From assembly GCA_027574665.1 (NCBI GenBank), contig CM050656.1:15761501-15825500 (forward strand): a stretch of 64,000 nt of DNA. The letters are read 5' to 3'. Position 1 is the first letter of the stretch, and every line of letters begins with the position of its first letter. The DNA comes from Rhynochetos jubatus (Eukaryota; Chordata; Aves; Eurypygiformes; Rhynochetidae). Both the position numbers and the translations under genes were made by a program. Positions 1-11,000 of the stretch are shown piece after piece. Below the pieces are notes generated by a model. The model searched no databases. It saw only the letters and a program-made list of their open reading frames with translations, and was not told the origin of the DNA.

Positions 1-507
1 ATTTTCTTCATCTCATAGATCCTATTGACTTTCAACTACCATTGATTTCAATAGAACATGCAGACTAATGGCAGGTTCATAATTTCATAAAAATAGCTGC
101 ATCATCTTTACTACTTTATTTCAAGTTAATTATCACCTTAACAGAACTGGAAGCGAGAACACCATTTTCACCTTTCTAGGTGAGATGAAGTTAATCCAAC
201 TCCATAATCTGCTTCATATTTGAGTGTATCAGACAGCTGGTATTCAGATCACAGCAGAAGGTATTTAGTGGAAACAACTGTCAGATTTGATTTATTTAGC
301 ATTATTCAGATTTACAACCAAAGGCTTTTAACTGATGTGTGAATTCTAGAGAGACATTTAAATTCCTTTCTGTTATTCTGATTGTTTGTTAGAAATTTTT
401 GTCTTTGACAAATCTACAGAAGCGCACTATCTTTTGTCATTGTGACCAGGGTCCTTTTGGTTTTATTGAGATGTGCATGACTTGCATTGTGTGCTTAGCT
501 GCTTAGA
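1..507. other. Unique AT-rich non-coding sequence
   Basis: No coding frame, recognisable repeat or RNA gene was seen. The sequence is AT-rich and of mixed composition up to the start of the CR1 fragment. Confidence 0.6.
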
Positions 508-935
508 TTGTTGGAGGAAGTCCAGAGGAGGCTAGGAAGATGATCAGGGGGCTGGAGCACCTCTCCTATGAAGAAAGGCTGAGAGGATTGAGATTCTTCA
601 GCCTGGAGAAGAGAAGGCTCTGGGGAGACCTCACAGCAGCCTTTCAGTACCTGAAGGGGCTACAAGGAAGCTGGGGGGCACTTTTTACAAGAGCCTGTCA
701 TGACAGGACAAGGGGTAACAGGTTTAAATTGAAAATGGGGAGATTTAGATTGTATATCAGGAAGAAATTCTTCACTGAGAGGGTGGTGAAGCTCTGGAAC
801 AGGTTGCCCAGAGAAGCTGTAGATGCCCCCGCCCTGGCTGTCTTCAAGGACAGGCTGGATGAGGCTTTGAGCAGCCTGGTCTAGTGGAGGGTGTCTTTGC
901 TCATGGCGGGGGGGTTGGAAGTAGGTGATCTGGAT
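508..935 (+). mobile_element. CR1 LINE fragment, 3' part of ORF2
   Basis: A fragment of a chicken-repeat-1 (CR1) non-LTR retrotransposon in sense orientation. The frame at 540-884 (114 codons) reads the C-terminal end of CR1 ORF2. It starts with the GLEHLSYEERL block, passes through the basic RLYIRKKFF stretch and WNRLPREAVDAP, and ends in the usual LDEALSSLV. The lead-in from about 508 (a CCAGAGGAGGC-type motif) is also CR1. The copy is heavily 5'-truncated: endonuclease and most of the reverse transcriptase are absent. After the stop, 3'-UTR similarity (a GGGGGGTTGGAA-type block) fades near 935, and the expected terminal ATTCTATG-type end is not visible. A full CR1 is about 4.5 kb, so this is a dead copy. 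Family assignment is secure; the ends are approximate. Confidence 0.93.
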
Positions 936-3614
936 TTTGCTGTGTTTTTTCCACTTCAGGAAGGTTTCTCCTACTCAATCCGCTCCTTCAGAGCCCTTCA
1001 CCTCAGTGACTTCCTATGAGCATAAATGGAACAGCTCTTTGCAGCAAGATGAATGAATGTTGTGAAATACGAATTTATCTTTTCTTTGGCTCTATCCTGA
1101 AGTATTTCAGAGGCAAGTGTTATACTCCTTGTTGTTTTCCATTGGAATAACAGCATGCCAAAGAGAAAAAAACCCCAGATAATTATGAACATGATCAACT
1201 GGAGGATCCTTTATATGAGCATCACAGGGGTAAGAAAAAAAGAGAAACACTATTCATTTTTTATGAGTTGTATGTACAACCGTAATTGATTCATCTCTAA
1301 ATAATCTATTTCAGATATAAAACCAGAAAAGACCTTTCTTTGAAACATAATTTAGTCAGATAGAGACGAGACCATAAAGGTCAAGATACATTCTACATAC
1401 TGAGGCGCCAAACATTCAACTGGAGAAATTTACCCTTAATGTAATTCCCGTTCCTGTTCCCTAGACCTTTGTGAGGAGGACTTAAGTGATTCTTGTATTT
1501 TTTTTGTGCTACACGATGGGAAAGCAAGAAAAATCTGTAAAGGTCTGTAAGTCTAAGTAATGGTATCACGGTGGGATTTAAGACACAATTACAGAATAAA
1601 AAGACTAGGAATAAATATATGGCTGAATTAAAATTGTCAAACTACCTCCTCTCTGGAATTAGATATATCATAGGCAAACCATTAGCACTGCAGCCAAATA
1701 AGAATGTACCACCTTTTATAACATGTCCAATAAATTTTAAACCAGACACATTCTACACAAAAAATGATTTTTCTATATAAAATACTTTTAAGTGCAAATA
1801 CAGGAATTAAGATTAGGATTCTACCATGTTCTGTTTACAGGATTTTCAGAAGATGTAAAGTCATGCAGTAGCATGGATTGTAGCAACTAGAAATAAAGGT
1901 TAACATTCAGAGTATTCTGTTATTATGTCCTTCCACAAATAATGTCTCTTCAGGAATTGTCCAAAAGGAGAAAAGTGATGCATGTGAAGTAGCAGCTGGT
2001 ATCCAGTTATGGCCAGTCACCAATAAAACCATTAAGTACACAAAAGTATAAAATAAAACTGTACAAACAGAAATAACTTCTGACAGTGATCTATAGCCCC
2101 CCTTCAAAAAGAAAATCTTAGGTGAGTGACACATCAGGAATTGTAATAAAAAAATTAGAAGCTCAATACCACAGTCCCAGGCTACATCAATCTTTGTTTC
2201 CAATGACAGTTTCTGATTTTGAGTCAAAATCTAACTAGAAAATCGAGATAAGTTCTTTTGCTCACCCATGTCAGAGAATCAATATTCATGCCATGCATAA
2301 TTTTCTGAACAGAAGAGAAAAAATAGCTAGGATTTTTCCCTACTATGACCAAAGGGTTAGTCTCACACAATCTTTGGAAAGACCTGAATATGACTCTTTC
2401 CAGGTGTCAAAGACGTTGATGCAATTTCTAACAGGATTAAAACGTCATTTATTGTTTTCCATACCATCTCTCACCACCTATGAATACAGCACTAAACCAA
2501 ATGACTTCATGATAATACCATGTTCACTTCTGTTTCCACTGAGGGCTGAAAACAGAGATATAATTTTTCGCTAATTTAAGTAATATGATGGTATTGTTTA
2601 GCTGTCACATTTGCATTTTCTTACAAGCTGATAATCACCACAAAATCCAGACTCTACCAAGAATTTAAAAATAAATAACATCTCTCCCTTCTCCAGAGAT
2701 CAGGAAAAATGAGATAGAAAAGAGTGTGTGCGTGCACACATGAAAAATTTAATGAGGGAAAGCCAATTCAATGAGCTGAGTTTTGCTGAATGCTGTGAGG
2801 TTGAGAGTAATTTTTATTTATACCTGTGGTAAATTTCATAAGCTTAGTTCTCCTTACTGTGCTAGTGAGATTTCTTCTTCTGGTCACAGCTTCATGATTC
2901 CAGTGGAATGTAGCTGTCAGAGCTTATAGCAAGGAGTATATTTAAAATACATAAGTCTCTGAATATCAGGGAATAAAACAATCTATAACATATATTCACT
3001 AGAGAGCCTGAGTGGAATGCAGAACAGAGAAAGGATGTTTTCAGAGTCTTGCAGTTTCTACCACTTTGAGCTTTCATCATTATCTGTATTTTGTTTATAA
3101 AGAGTGGATTATAATAAACACACCTTGAGGTCAGAAACCATCGTTGCAACATCTGTGCTCAGGAAACCAAATTATACATTTGTGGAGTAATATGTCCCAA
3201 ATAGCAATTGAGATTTTGAAGCCATGATCAATCAGAAATCTGCAAGTAATATTAAGAGAACCATGATAGCTATGTGATATGCTGATAAAATATATAGAAA
3301 GTTACATATTTTTAAGGATTTCCAAAAGAAAAGCAAGGCAGCTGAGGTCACAGACTGAGACTTGTGAGGGAGAAAGTTTCTCTAAGACTTGGTTCATCAG
3401 CACTTCCCTAATCTCTCCATGTCCACCTTGGAGGAAACAATGTTTTCCTTCCCTCAGAATTATCTTTTTGTGCATTGGTACTAATGCTCATTGGCTTCAC
3501 TACAATTTTCCCAAAATACTGAAAACTCAGGAATCAACAGAATATTTTAGTCTAGGCAAGGTTCAACAGCTTGACAAGCTTGATCCAGAAACTAAGCTGC
3601 TTAATATCCAACAC
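936..3614. other. Unique AT-rich non-coding sequence
   Basis: No gene or clear repeat was recognised. Several short open frames (up to about 110 codons, for example 1907-2227 minus and 3279-3623 plus) show no family resemblance or gene structure and fit chance. There is a short alternating purine/pyrimidine stretch near 2725-2742. Confidence 0.55.
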
Positions 3615-3690
3615 AAAATCTAAGTAGAGAGGGACCAGAACCCAAGACTCTACTTCTCCTGGCAAGTGTCCTGATCACTAACCTACAGAT
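3615..3690 (-). mobile_element. Candidate tRNA-derived SINE head
   Basis: On the minus strand a tRNA-like pol III promoter can be read. An A-box-like TAGGTTAGTGAT maps to about 3674-3685. A B-box-like GGTTCTGGTCC, close to the GGTTCGANTCC consensus, maps to 3632-3642. Spacing between the boxes is roughly that of a tRNA gene. The wording around them (TTAGTGATCAGGACAC, then TCTTGGGTTC) resembles the tRNA-related heads of old amniote SINEs such as MIR or AmnSINE-type elements. No cloverleaf with intact stems was found, so a functional tRNA is unlikely. The body of the element, expected at lower coordinates, is not clear. Chance resemblance is possible. Confidence 0.5.
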
Positions 3691-4245
3691 TTATGCTTCT
3701 CTGTTCTGCCAGCTTTCTGCATAATGCTACAGCTGCACCAGGAGAGGAATGCATGTCACTGCTACCTAACCGGTTTGGTAGGCATTATTCCCAAGAGGTA
3801 GAAACAACTACTTAAATCCACTCCACTAGAAAAAGGGTATTGAAGTACTGGAAAGTCTGTGAAGATGCTAAGAACCGAGTACAAGCCTGCATACTAAGTG
3901 TTAGACTCTTGTACAGAAGCGTTTTAAAAGATAGCAATGCCCCAAGCTTCTAAGCGGGTAAGGAATGGTAGCACAGGCATACATCTGAGGAGGAAAATAT
4001 TACTCCCTGAGGCTCAGATTGACCAGTCTTTATTTTCCTATAAGCCAACCCACAATGTCAGTTTTGAATCCCATCCTGAGGTTTTTAACTCCCCCATGGA
4101 CTAATACTGGTAGCCTCTCAACATAGCTTGGACTTCTGGATTCACACTGGACATCTAACAACTGAAAAATCAGACAGCACAGCTTGTGCCTTTCAGGGAA
4201 TTTAGCCTTTTATAGTGCATGCCTCAGTACTCATTGTAAATTGAA
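3691..4245. other. Unique non-coding sequence
   Basis: Nothing specific was recognised. The stretch ends at the 3' terminus of an antisense CR1 fragment. Confidence 0.55.
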
Positions 4246-4436
4246 TCCTAGAATGGTTTGGGTTGGAAGGGACCTTAAAGATCATCTAGTTCCAACCCCC
4301 CTGCCATGGGCAGGGACATCCTCCACTAGACCAGGTTGCTCAAAGCCTCATCCAGCCTGGCCTTGAACACTTCCAGGGATGGGGCATCCACAGCTTCTCT
4401 GGGCAACCTGTTCCAGTGCTTCACCAATACCATTAC
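4246..4436 (-). mobile_element. Short CR1 3' end, antisense
   Basis: The sequence beginning CCTAGAATGGTTTGGGTTGGAAGGG is the reverse complement of the classic CR1 3' UTR. It is followed by antisense ORF2 C-terminal codons that match the 14298 copy nearly base for base (TCATCCAGCCTGGCCTTGAA, then the GGCATCCACAGCTTCTCTGGG region). Only about 190 bp is present, so the copy is extremely 5'-truncated, as is common for CR1. Similarity stops at about 4436, after the equivalent of TTCCAGTGCTTCACCA. Open frames across it on the plus strand have no coding meaning. Confidence 0.93.
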
Positions 4437-7400
4437 TCGTTGCCTAAATATGGATAAGTTTAAATATGTAGGCTTACATACAAGTAAACTAAAAGATGAT
4501 GGCACAGCTTACAGGTACCTCAAATATACTTGCATAAGATTATGATTTGAATTTCAATTGATACAATCAAGCCAAAGGACTGACCCCAGACCTCAATATC
4601 ACTGAAGACCATCAGGCATCAAAATTCAACTGTCATTCTGCAAGCTGCCCCTAATTACCAATTAGCCAAATGAGTACTAGGCTATGGTCTTTTCTGGAAC
4701 TAGCTAGGATTTTAAATTTAGGTTAGCATTTTCCACATTTTTTCATGTTTGTTTCCTACACTCCAAATGTTCTGTGAATTTCCATTGGGTTAATAATGTT
4801 ATTCTTTTTGGTGAATGTCATCTGTTTGGTAAATATCACCAAATGTCATGTGTTTGGTAAATAATGTTAATTGTGTGCCCCAGCTAAATAAAGAGGTCAG
4901 ACTATTTACATGAGTCTTAAACTGTTTATCACATGTAGTACAGAGGAGCCTGCCTGTGCTACAACCATGTGGAGAACAGATATAGATGTAACAGTTATGT
5001 TCATAACCTAAAGCATAAAAATCCTCTATGATACTAACATAAAGAACTAATGACACATTATAGGTAATTTTTGTTCAGTGCTCCCAAATTGTAAAATCCT
5101 GAATATTAGAAGACTTTTACAAGTCACTACTTTTGTCACATTCATTGGTAAGAGTCAGATAACAGCTGTAGTTAAGACTTGTACTTTTGTTTAATATGCT
5201 TTAATATACTGGTTAAGCCAAGTCCTCTGTAGGTACTAGGCTAAGAAAATATAGAAAGATATTCAGGTATCACTGGATGTAATTTTGAAGTTTACACACT
5301 TTTTTAGCCTGGCAAGAAAAAATATTTCACCCAGGATATTATGCATGCACAGGGCTGCCAAAAATATGTTTAAATGTTACAGATCTACAGTGCCATCTGG
5401 CCAAGCAGCTTTTCAGATATAGTCTAGAGACATAAGAGAGAGACACTGCTGGATATCTCATAAGGTACACAAGGGAGCTCTATTTCCAAGGTATCAAGGA
5501 TCTTATCTAAAATACTGCAAACCACTGTCAAAAATAGCCACTGTTGTCTTTACCTAGAGAATAAAGGAAACAAAGTAGGAAGGAGAAACTTCATAAGCTC
5601 TCAAGAGTATAAAGTATTCACATATGGACCCACCCACATATTTGCATCTGTATATGAAGTGGTCCTTGCAAAAGTGACATTGTTTGTAGAAACTTCTACT
5701 TTGTTTTACAACAGGTACCAAGTACCATTTTACCAGCTTTATAGCTTTGCATTTGAAATCATTCAGTACGGTGGACTCCCTCTAATTTTATCCTTTTGTA
5801 ACCATTTCATAATCTCTGCAAAAATAATTTTCCAGTAAAGAGAAAATAATATGTATTTCAAACTGGGAAATTTAGGTATTATGCAAGGGAAAACTAGCAA
5901 CTTGCTGATAAAAGCAAATGTTGCATAACAGCAGAAATTAAAAGCATAAGTGCTAGAAACTCCTGAAGATTTAATACAATCATTTAATACTAGAACAGAA
6001 GGGGAGAAAAAAAACCCACCACAAAGCAACTACAGTCAGCAATACACTGAACAAATTTAGCTTCTTTTCCTGCTTCCATAGATTCTCAGCCATGCTTTCA
6101 CATATACATTCTTATTTTGCAAATGTATTTTCTTGTTTCATTATTTTTAAAATAATTATTTTTATTAAAAGACTTAGTTTTATCAAAAATTGTTATTACT
6201 TAGCAGGAAGGATTCTGAATGAATAGGAGTTAAGTAGTATCATGACATTTCATAAACAGTATTAGTCTAATTTTTATAATTTTGAATAGTTTTTAAAGAA
6301 TCATGACTTCAAGTCTCTAGGAGAGGCAAACCTGAGGGAGATCTAGCTGGCAAACAGGATCAGGGATTTTTTTAATCATTATAAACCTTGCCAGGGAGGG
6401 AATAAACAATTTTTTTCTGTGTCATTGTACAAAAATGAGATATACTACTCTAAAATTGACTGGCTAAGGATAGAATCACTCATCTTAGAATAAACTGATG
6501 AAAAGCAGCTACACAGGGTATAATTTTGCACAATACAAACATGTCCCTTGCCAGATCACAGCACCCTGAAAGCCTGATTTTTGGGGAAGAAGTTTCAAGA
6601 ATGCTGCATTCCTACTGCACAAAGAATAGTGTAATTTATTAAAATAATAAATAAACCATCCATGCATTCCAATTTTCTGTCTTGAACACACACTAATTGA
6701 GTAGGTTGGGCTTGTTACAAACTCAGAGGAAGGCAGTTATCCTCTTGTCTGGCTTGCTTAACTGGGTCTGTGCCAGAGCACTGAAGAATCTGTCATCGAA
6801 CAGTAAAGGCGAAGTCTATCCTGTGTCACACATCTATAAATAGGCATGTATGTATATGTATGGGCATGTCTCCATGTATTTCATTTTCTGGTGCAAATAA
6901 ACAAGCACATTTAAAATTCACTCCTGCAAATTTCCAACAATTAATTTTTGGCAATTTTCGAACAACACAAGGACAGTTGAATGCACAGCCTGTATTCTAG
7001 TCACAGGAATATAAACTACATGTATCACATTCACTCATTTCTGGTACACCTGGCTGCTAGTCGCTCCCTGCCCACGTTACCCGAACACAACGAATGGGTT
7101 TCATATTTTCTGAGCTACCACCTTGACTGGCAGAAAGAAAGAATACAGGTGCTCCCCACATATATGTGAAAATACATGTTATATATATGTGCTAATAGAA
7201 GAATATAAAACACTAATCTAACACAATTAATCATCCACATAAAGCACTAATCAAACAAACCTATAAACCAAACAGTAATTCAGTATCTCTTCTTAGTTAT
7301 CCTTTCCACAGATGTAGTAAAATAAACAATTCAATATTGATCTGCAAGCCCTCTCTCCCCGCTGATGAGTGGAAAATTCAGCTGCAACAGCCACTTGGGC

Positions 7401-7840
7401 CTGTACACTTGATGACACTTCCTCCGTCCTCTAACTATCCTATTAGAGGAATCTTGCCTGTATCTTTTCCAAAGGGGTCAAAAAGAAATTTAGCGTGATT
7501 ATACTGGGACAAACACAGTCCCCAAATCTCTTTTGTATCAGTCAAGAAGCTCTTTGGTTGCTTATGGCAGCTTTCCTCTCATTCTGCCAGCAAGAAACAC
7601 CGTTTGCCAGGCCCCATAAAGAAACAGTAATCTAAGATAAAAACCTCTTTCCTGTCAGAATTAATAAGAATTGAAGATGAAGTATTCTACTGACAAGGAT
7701 GAAAAGGCAATATTTAAATTAGAGCAAAACCTAGTATACAGTGTATGTAATTTGATTAAACAGAAATCTAAGTGATCAGTGTTAACAAGGGTCCACTTTG
7801 ATAAACAGGGAAACATTAAACAAACTCTTCCCAATTAAAA
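4437..7840. other. Unique AT-rich non-coding sequence
   Basis: No gene was recognised. A 22-bp direct duplication lies at 4814-4863. Composition is AT-rich throughout, with AT-only stretches near 6140-6180. Short open frames such as 4799-5056 minus and 5763-6029 minus look like chance. Confidence 0.55.
4814..4863. repeat. 22-bp direct duplication, 28-bp period
   Basis: The unit AATGTCATCTGTTTGGTAAATA-like at 4814-4835 recurs at 4842-4863 with one base different (C to G). The intervening bases contain TCACCAA. This is a local tandem duplication with no coding role. Confidence 0.85.
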
Positions 7841-8045
7841 ATGCAGCCAGACTGCCTGCTGCTGCGTTCAGGGAAAGGAGGGTGGCCTTCACAGAGACGG
7901 TTGTGGCAGCAGCTGGCAGCCGCCCAACGCGGTGCAAGGGAGACGCAGCTCTCCCTGCTCAGGTACTTATCAGGGCCTCCAGCAGCGAGGCCAGCACTGC
8001 AGAGCCCCAAACGAGCACATCCCCACTGCACCCCGTGACAAGATA
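7841..8045. other. Small CpG-rich, GC-rich patch
   Basis: Against the AT-rich surroundings, about 200 bp is GC-rich and holds nine CpGs by eye, between GCGTTC near 7864 and CCGTG near 8035. GC content removes stop codons, which explains the overlapping open frames on both strands here (for example 7798-8046 plus and 7816-8124 minus). None resembles a known protein. A CAG|GTACTT sequence near 7960 looks like a splice donor on the plus strand. The patch could be a small promoter or enhancer, a non-coding first exon, or just a local composition island. Confidence 0.4.
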
Positions 8046-11000
8046 GCTGGTGGCTACTCACTGTGTCTAAATTACAAATCCACTTGCGTGAAAGAGAGCC
8101 TGCCCAATGCCAGGAAACAGACAAAGCCTATGCAAAGAGTCAGCCCTCGGAAGGGATAAAGCAGCTCCTAGAGGAGAAACAGTGATTAAATAAAGTCCAA
8201 CAAATGATGCCAATAAACAAGTTTTCAATTACCAAAGGACACCCAGGCAGCCAAAAGGAGGCTGCTGAAAGCTGTAATCACACCACTCTACAGTACCCAC
8301 TTCAAAAAGTACAGAAACATATAATATATTTTGGCTGGAAAAGAACACGTAGAACAGACTGTTTAAGAAAATTGCAACCTGCTACAAAAACAAGCTTGAG
8401 TGCCTTCTATTTAAGAGAGTGGGGCTGCATTTCAGATCCCATTTCTTACTTCAGGTGAATTATATCTCTGAATCACACAGCAGTTATCTGTCTACATCTG
8501 TTTTTCTTTGACACCATTATATCCTCCCGTCCTTGACCCCATCTGAGACTGACAAGCTCTAGAGACTGCTAATGGGGCTAAATTTTCCATGAATATTTGC
8601 TTGTATTTATAAATGAATTTACTTAAGCCACATTAATGTCATTTGTGTATTTGCTTTCTGAAAAAACTTATTCATTTGGGGTTTGCTGGCATGAATGTTT
8701 ACTAAAGTAAATTCCAAAGATGTAGCCAGAGGTATTAGGATCAGAAAGAGGCTTTTAAAATGTAGTGAACTGTGTCAGTGCATTTATATTTGTACAAGAC
8801 AAATGATTCTCAGCCAGCCAGCCAAGGAAGAGAAAGAAAATTTGGAGGTTTCCTGACCAATCATAATTAACCAATATAGCATGAGGATAAGCACTGAAGG
8901 CAGCAAACTGTTGGTAACCAATAAAACCAGTTTTGTTTCCTATCAAATAGTATTCCAATAGTTCTGCAGACTGGATAGATTAAAGGATGCAATACAATCA
9001 TGGGTGACTATGTATAGAGAAGAAGTCTATACTTTATTAGAAATAGAGCTTGTGGCAAAGCATTAATTGATCTGAAATAACCGAACACAGGGTGTTTCCC
9101 CATTAGGTCATTTGTGTGTAGTCCAGGCTCTTGTGAGAGAACACACAAGAACTTCATGTCACAAGGCGGCTGATCACAAGATCCCAATAGCCAAGATCCC
9201 AATAACTTTTTTGCATCATAATGGCATCTTTTATCATTTATGCTTCCAGTGAAGTTTATAGATTAGTTTGCCACTGATGTTGCCCAGGTGTTTTCATGTT
9301 CAGTATATCCTCTCTCTTTTCCATTTTATCTTCAGGCTTTCCTTTACCTTGGTTATAGTCAGCAAGAGGCTCCTAAGCACAAGTTTTGTTAACACTAACA
9401 ACACTGCTGCCTGCTAAATGCAATGCATTCTGATCTCTGGGTGTAAACCACAGTAATTTCATAAGGGGAATCACTGCTCTGACCGTTTAGATTTTTCCAC
9501 CTTTAATTTTTCAGAAACTTAAGCAATAAAGCTTTTAGAGGCTAGTGCTTGCAGCAGCTGGACTAATGTTGATATTCACACAATGAGTTAACACAAATAT
9601 GCCCCCCTCTCCCCTCAACACAATTCTCAGAATTCAGGCATACAGTCAGATCAACACCAGTGTGCCTTCTCCTTGGCACTAGGGACATGAGACCTAATGC
9701 CAAAGAGCATTTTAAAAATAAATAAGTATAGTTTTTCTTGGTTTATTAAGAGATGTGGGTAATTTACGTATTAACAGGCCTAACATTGACAGAAAATGTT
9801 CTGTCAGACTCTAGATTGAGTTATTTACCCTGCTGTGTGGGTTGCCTTTAAGACAGTCTGGTTTGTTTGGTTGGGTTGTTTGTGGTTTGGTTTTTTTTTT
9901 CAGATAAAAAGGCTGTAACCCTATAAGCTTGATAGGCAAGAGTTTTAGGTTTTTCTAACAATAAATATTTTGAACAATAAATGTTTTGTATCATTAGCAG
10001 ATTTTCATCACACACCTGTAGTCATAGATAAATTTCAACGCAATCACTTTGCATAAGTGACATCCACATTGATCCGAATAATTGGTCTTTGGTCTCCTGC
10101 TTCCTTTTACTAAAAAAGGCAAATTAGGATGTTTTATTAACCATTCACTGGCTGTCTCAGTCCTTTACTGTAATATTAATAAGCTTTGTTGTACTCCATG
10201 AAACTAGAACTAGAGGATTGAGAAAATTGGTGTCTTTCTATATTAGGTCTCTACAAACTTAAAATTGATAATAATATTTTGATAGTGTTTAAGCTCCTTT
10301 ACTCATTCTTCATGAAATATTCCTTTTCTTTCTTTGTACAACCCTCTCATTGTCTTTCAATTCTTCGTAATTGGCCCTAACAGAAAAAATCCCAGTGCTT
10401 TTACTCTTCACTGCCACCAAATATAATCAAGTAGATGTGGTCTCTACCTCTCTAATATGACTTTTAAGAGAGTCTCCTAGGATAAGAGCACACAATCCAT
10501 AAGGAATTTACTGGTTTTGATTGATAGGCAAATCTGTATTTGCACATATACCGTGCTTCACCAAACTTACTGAATTACCACCAACCTTCAAAAATTTCAG
10601 TTGATCCACGTCTCCCTTCTAAGTTGTCTCACAGTACCATGTCCCTCAGAAGACTGAATCTGAATGTGGGTTTTAACATAGAGCACAGGGGACTCTACAG
10701 CTACTTTTCTAATTAAAGTACTGTGAATTTTTTAAATTATTATTATTATTATTAATTCCATGTTTGCACAATAGCAGACAAATGGTAAATCACACTTTCT
10801 TTGGTTTGATCTTTAGTAAATTGTCACACTGGAAGAAAAAAAGTGCACATCAGCTCAACAAATAAAAGTCAAATGTGGTTTAATCTTTTTCACTTTAGCC
10901 AAGACCATTAGCATGGCACAATTACATAAATCCTAGAAGGCAGAAGTCGAGTCTGAGAGGCAGAGCTGCCACTCCTGCTACTGAGCACCAGCTGGGGCAC

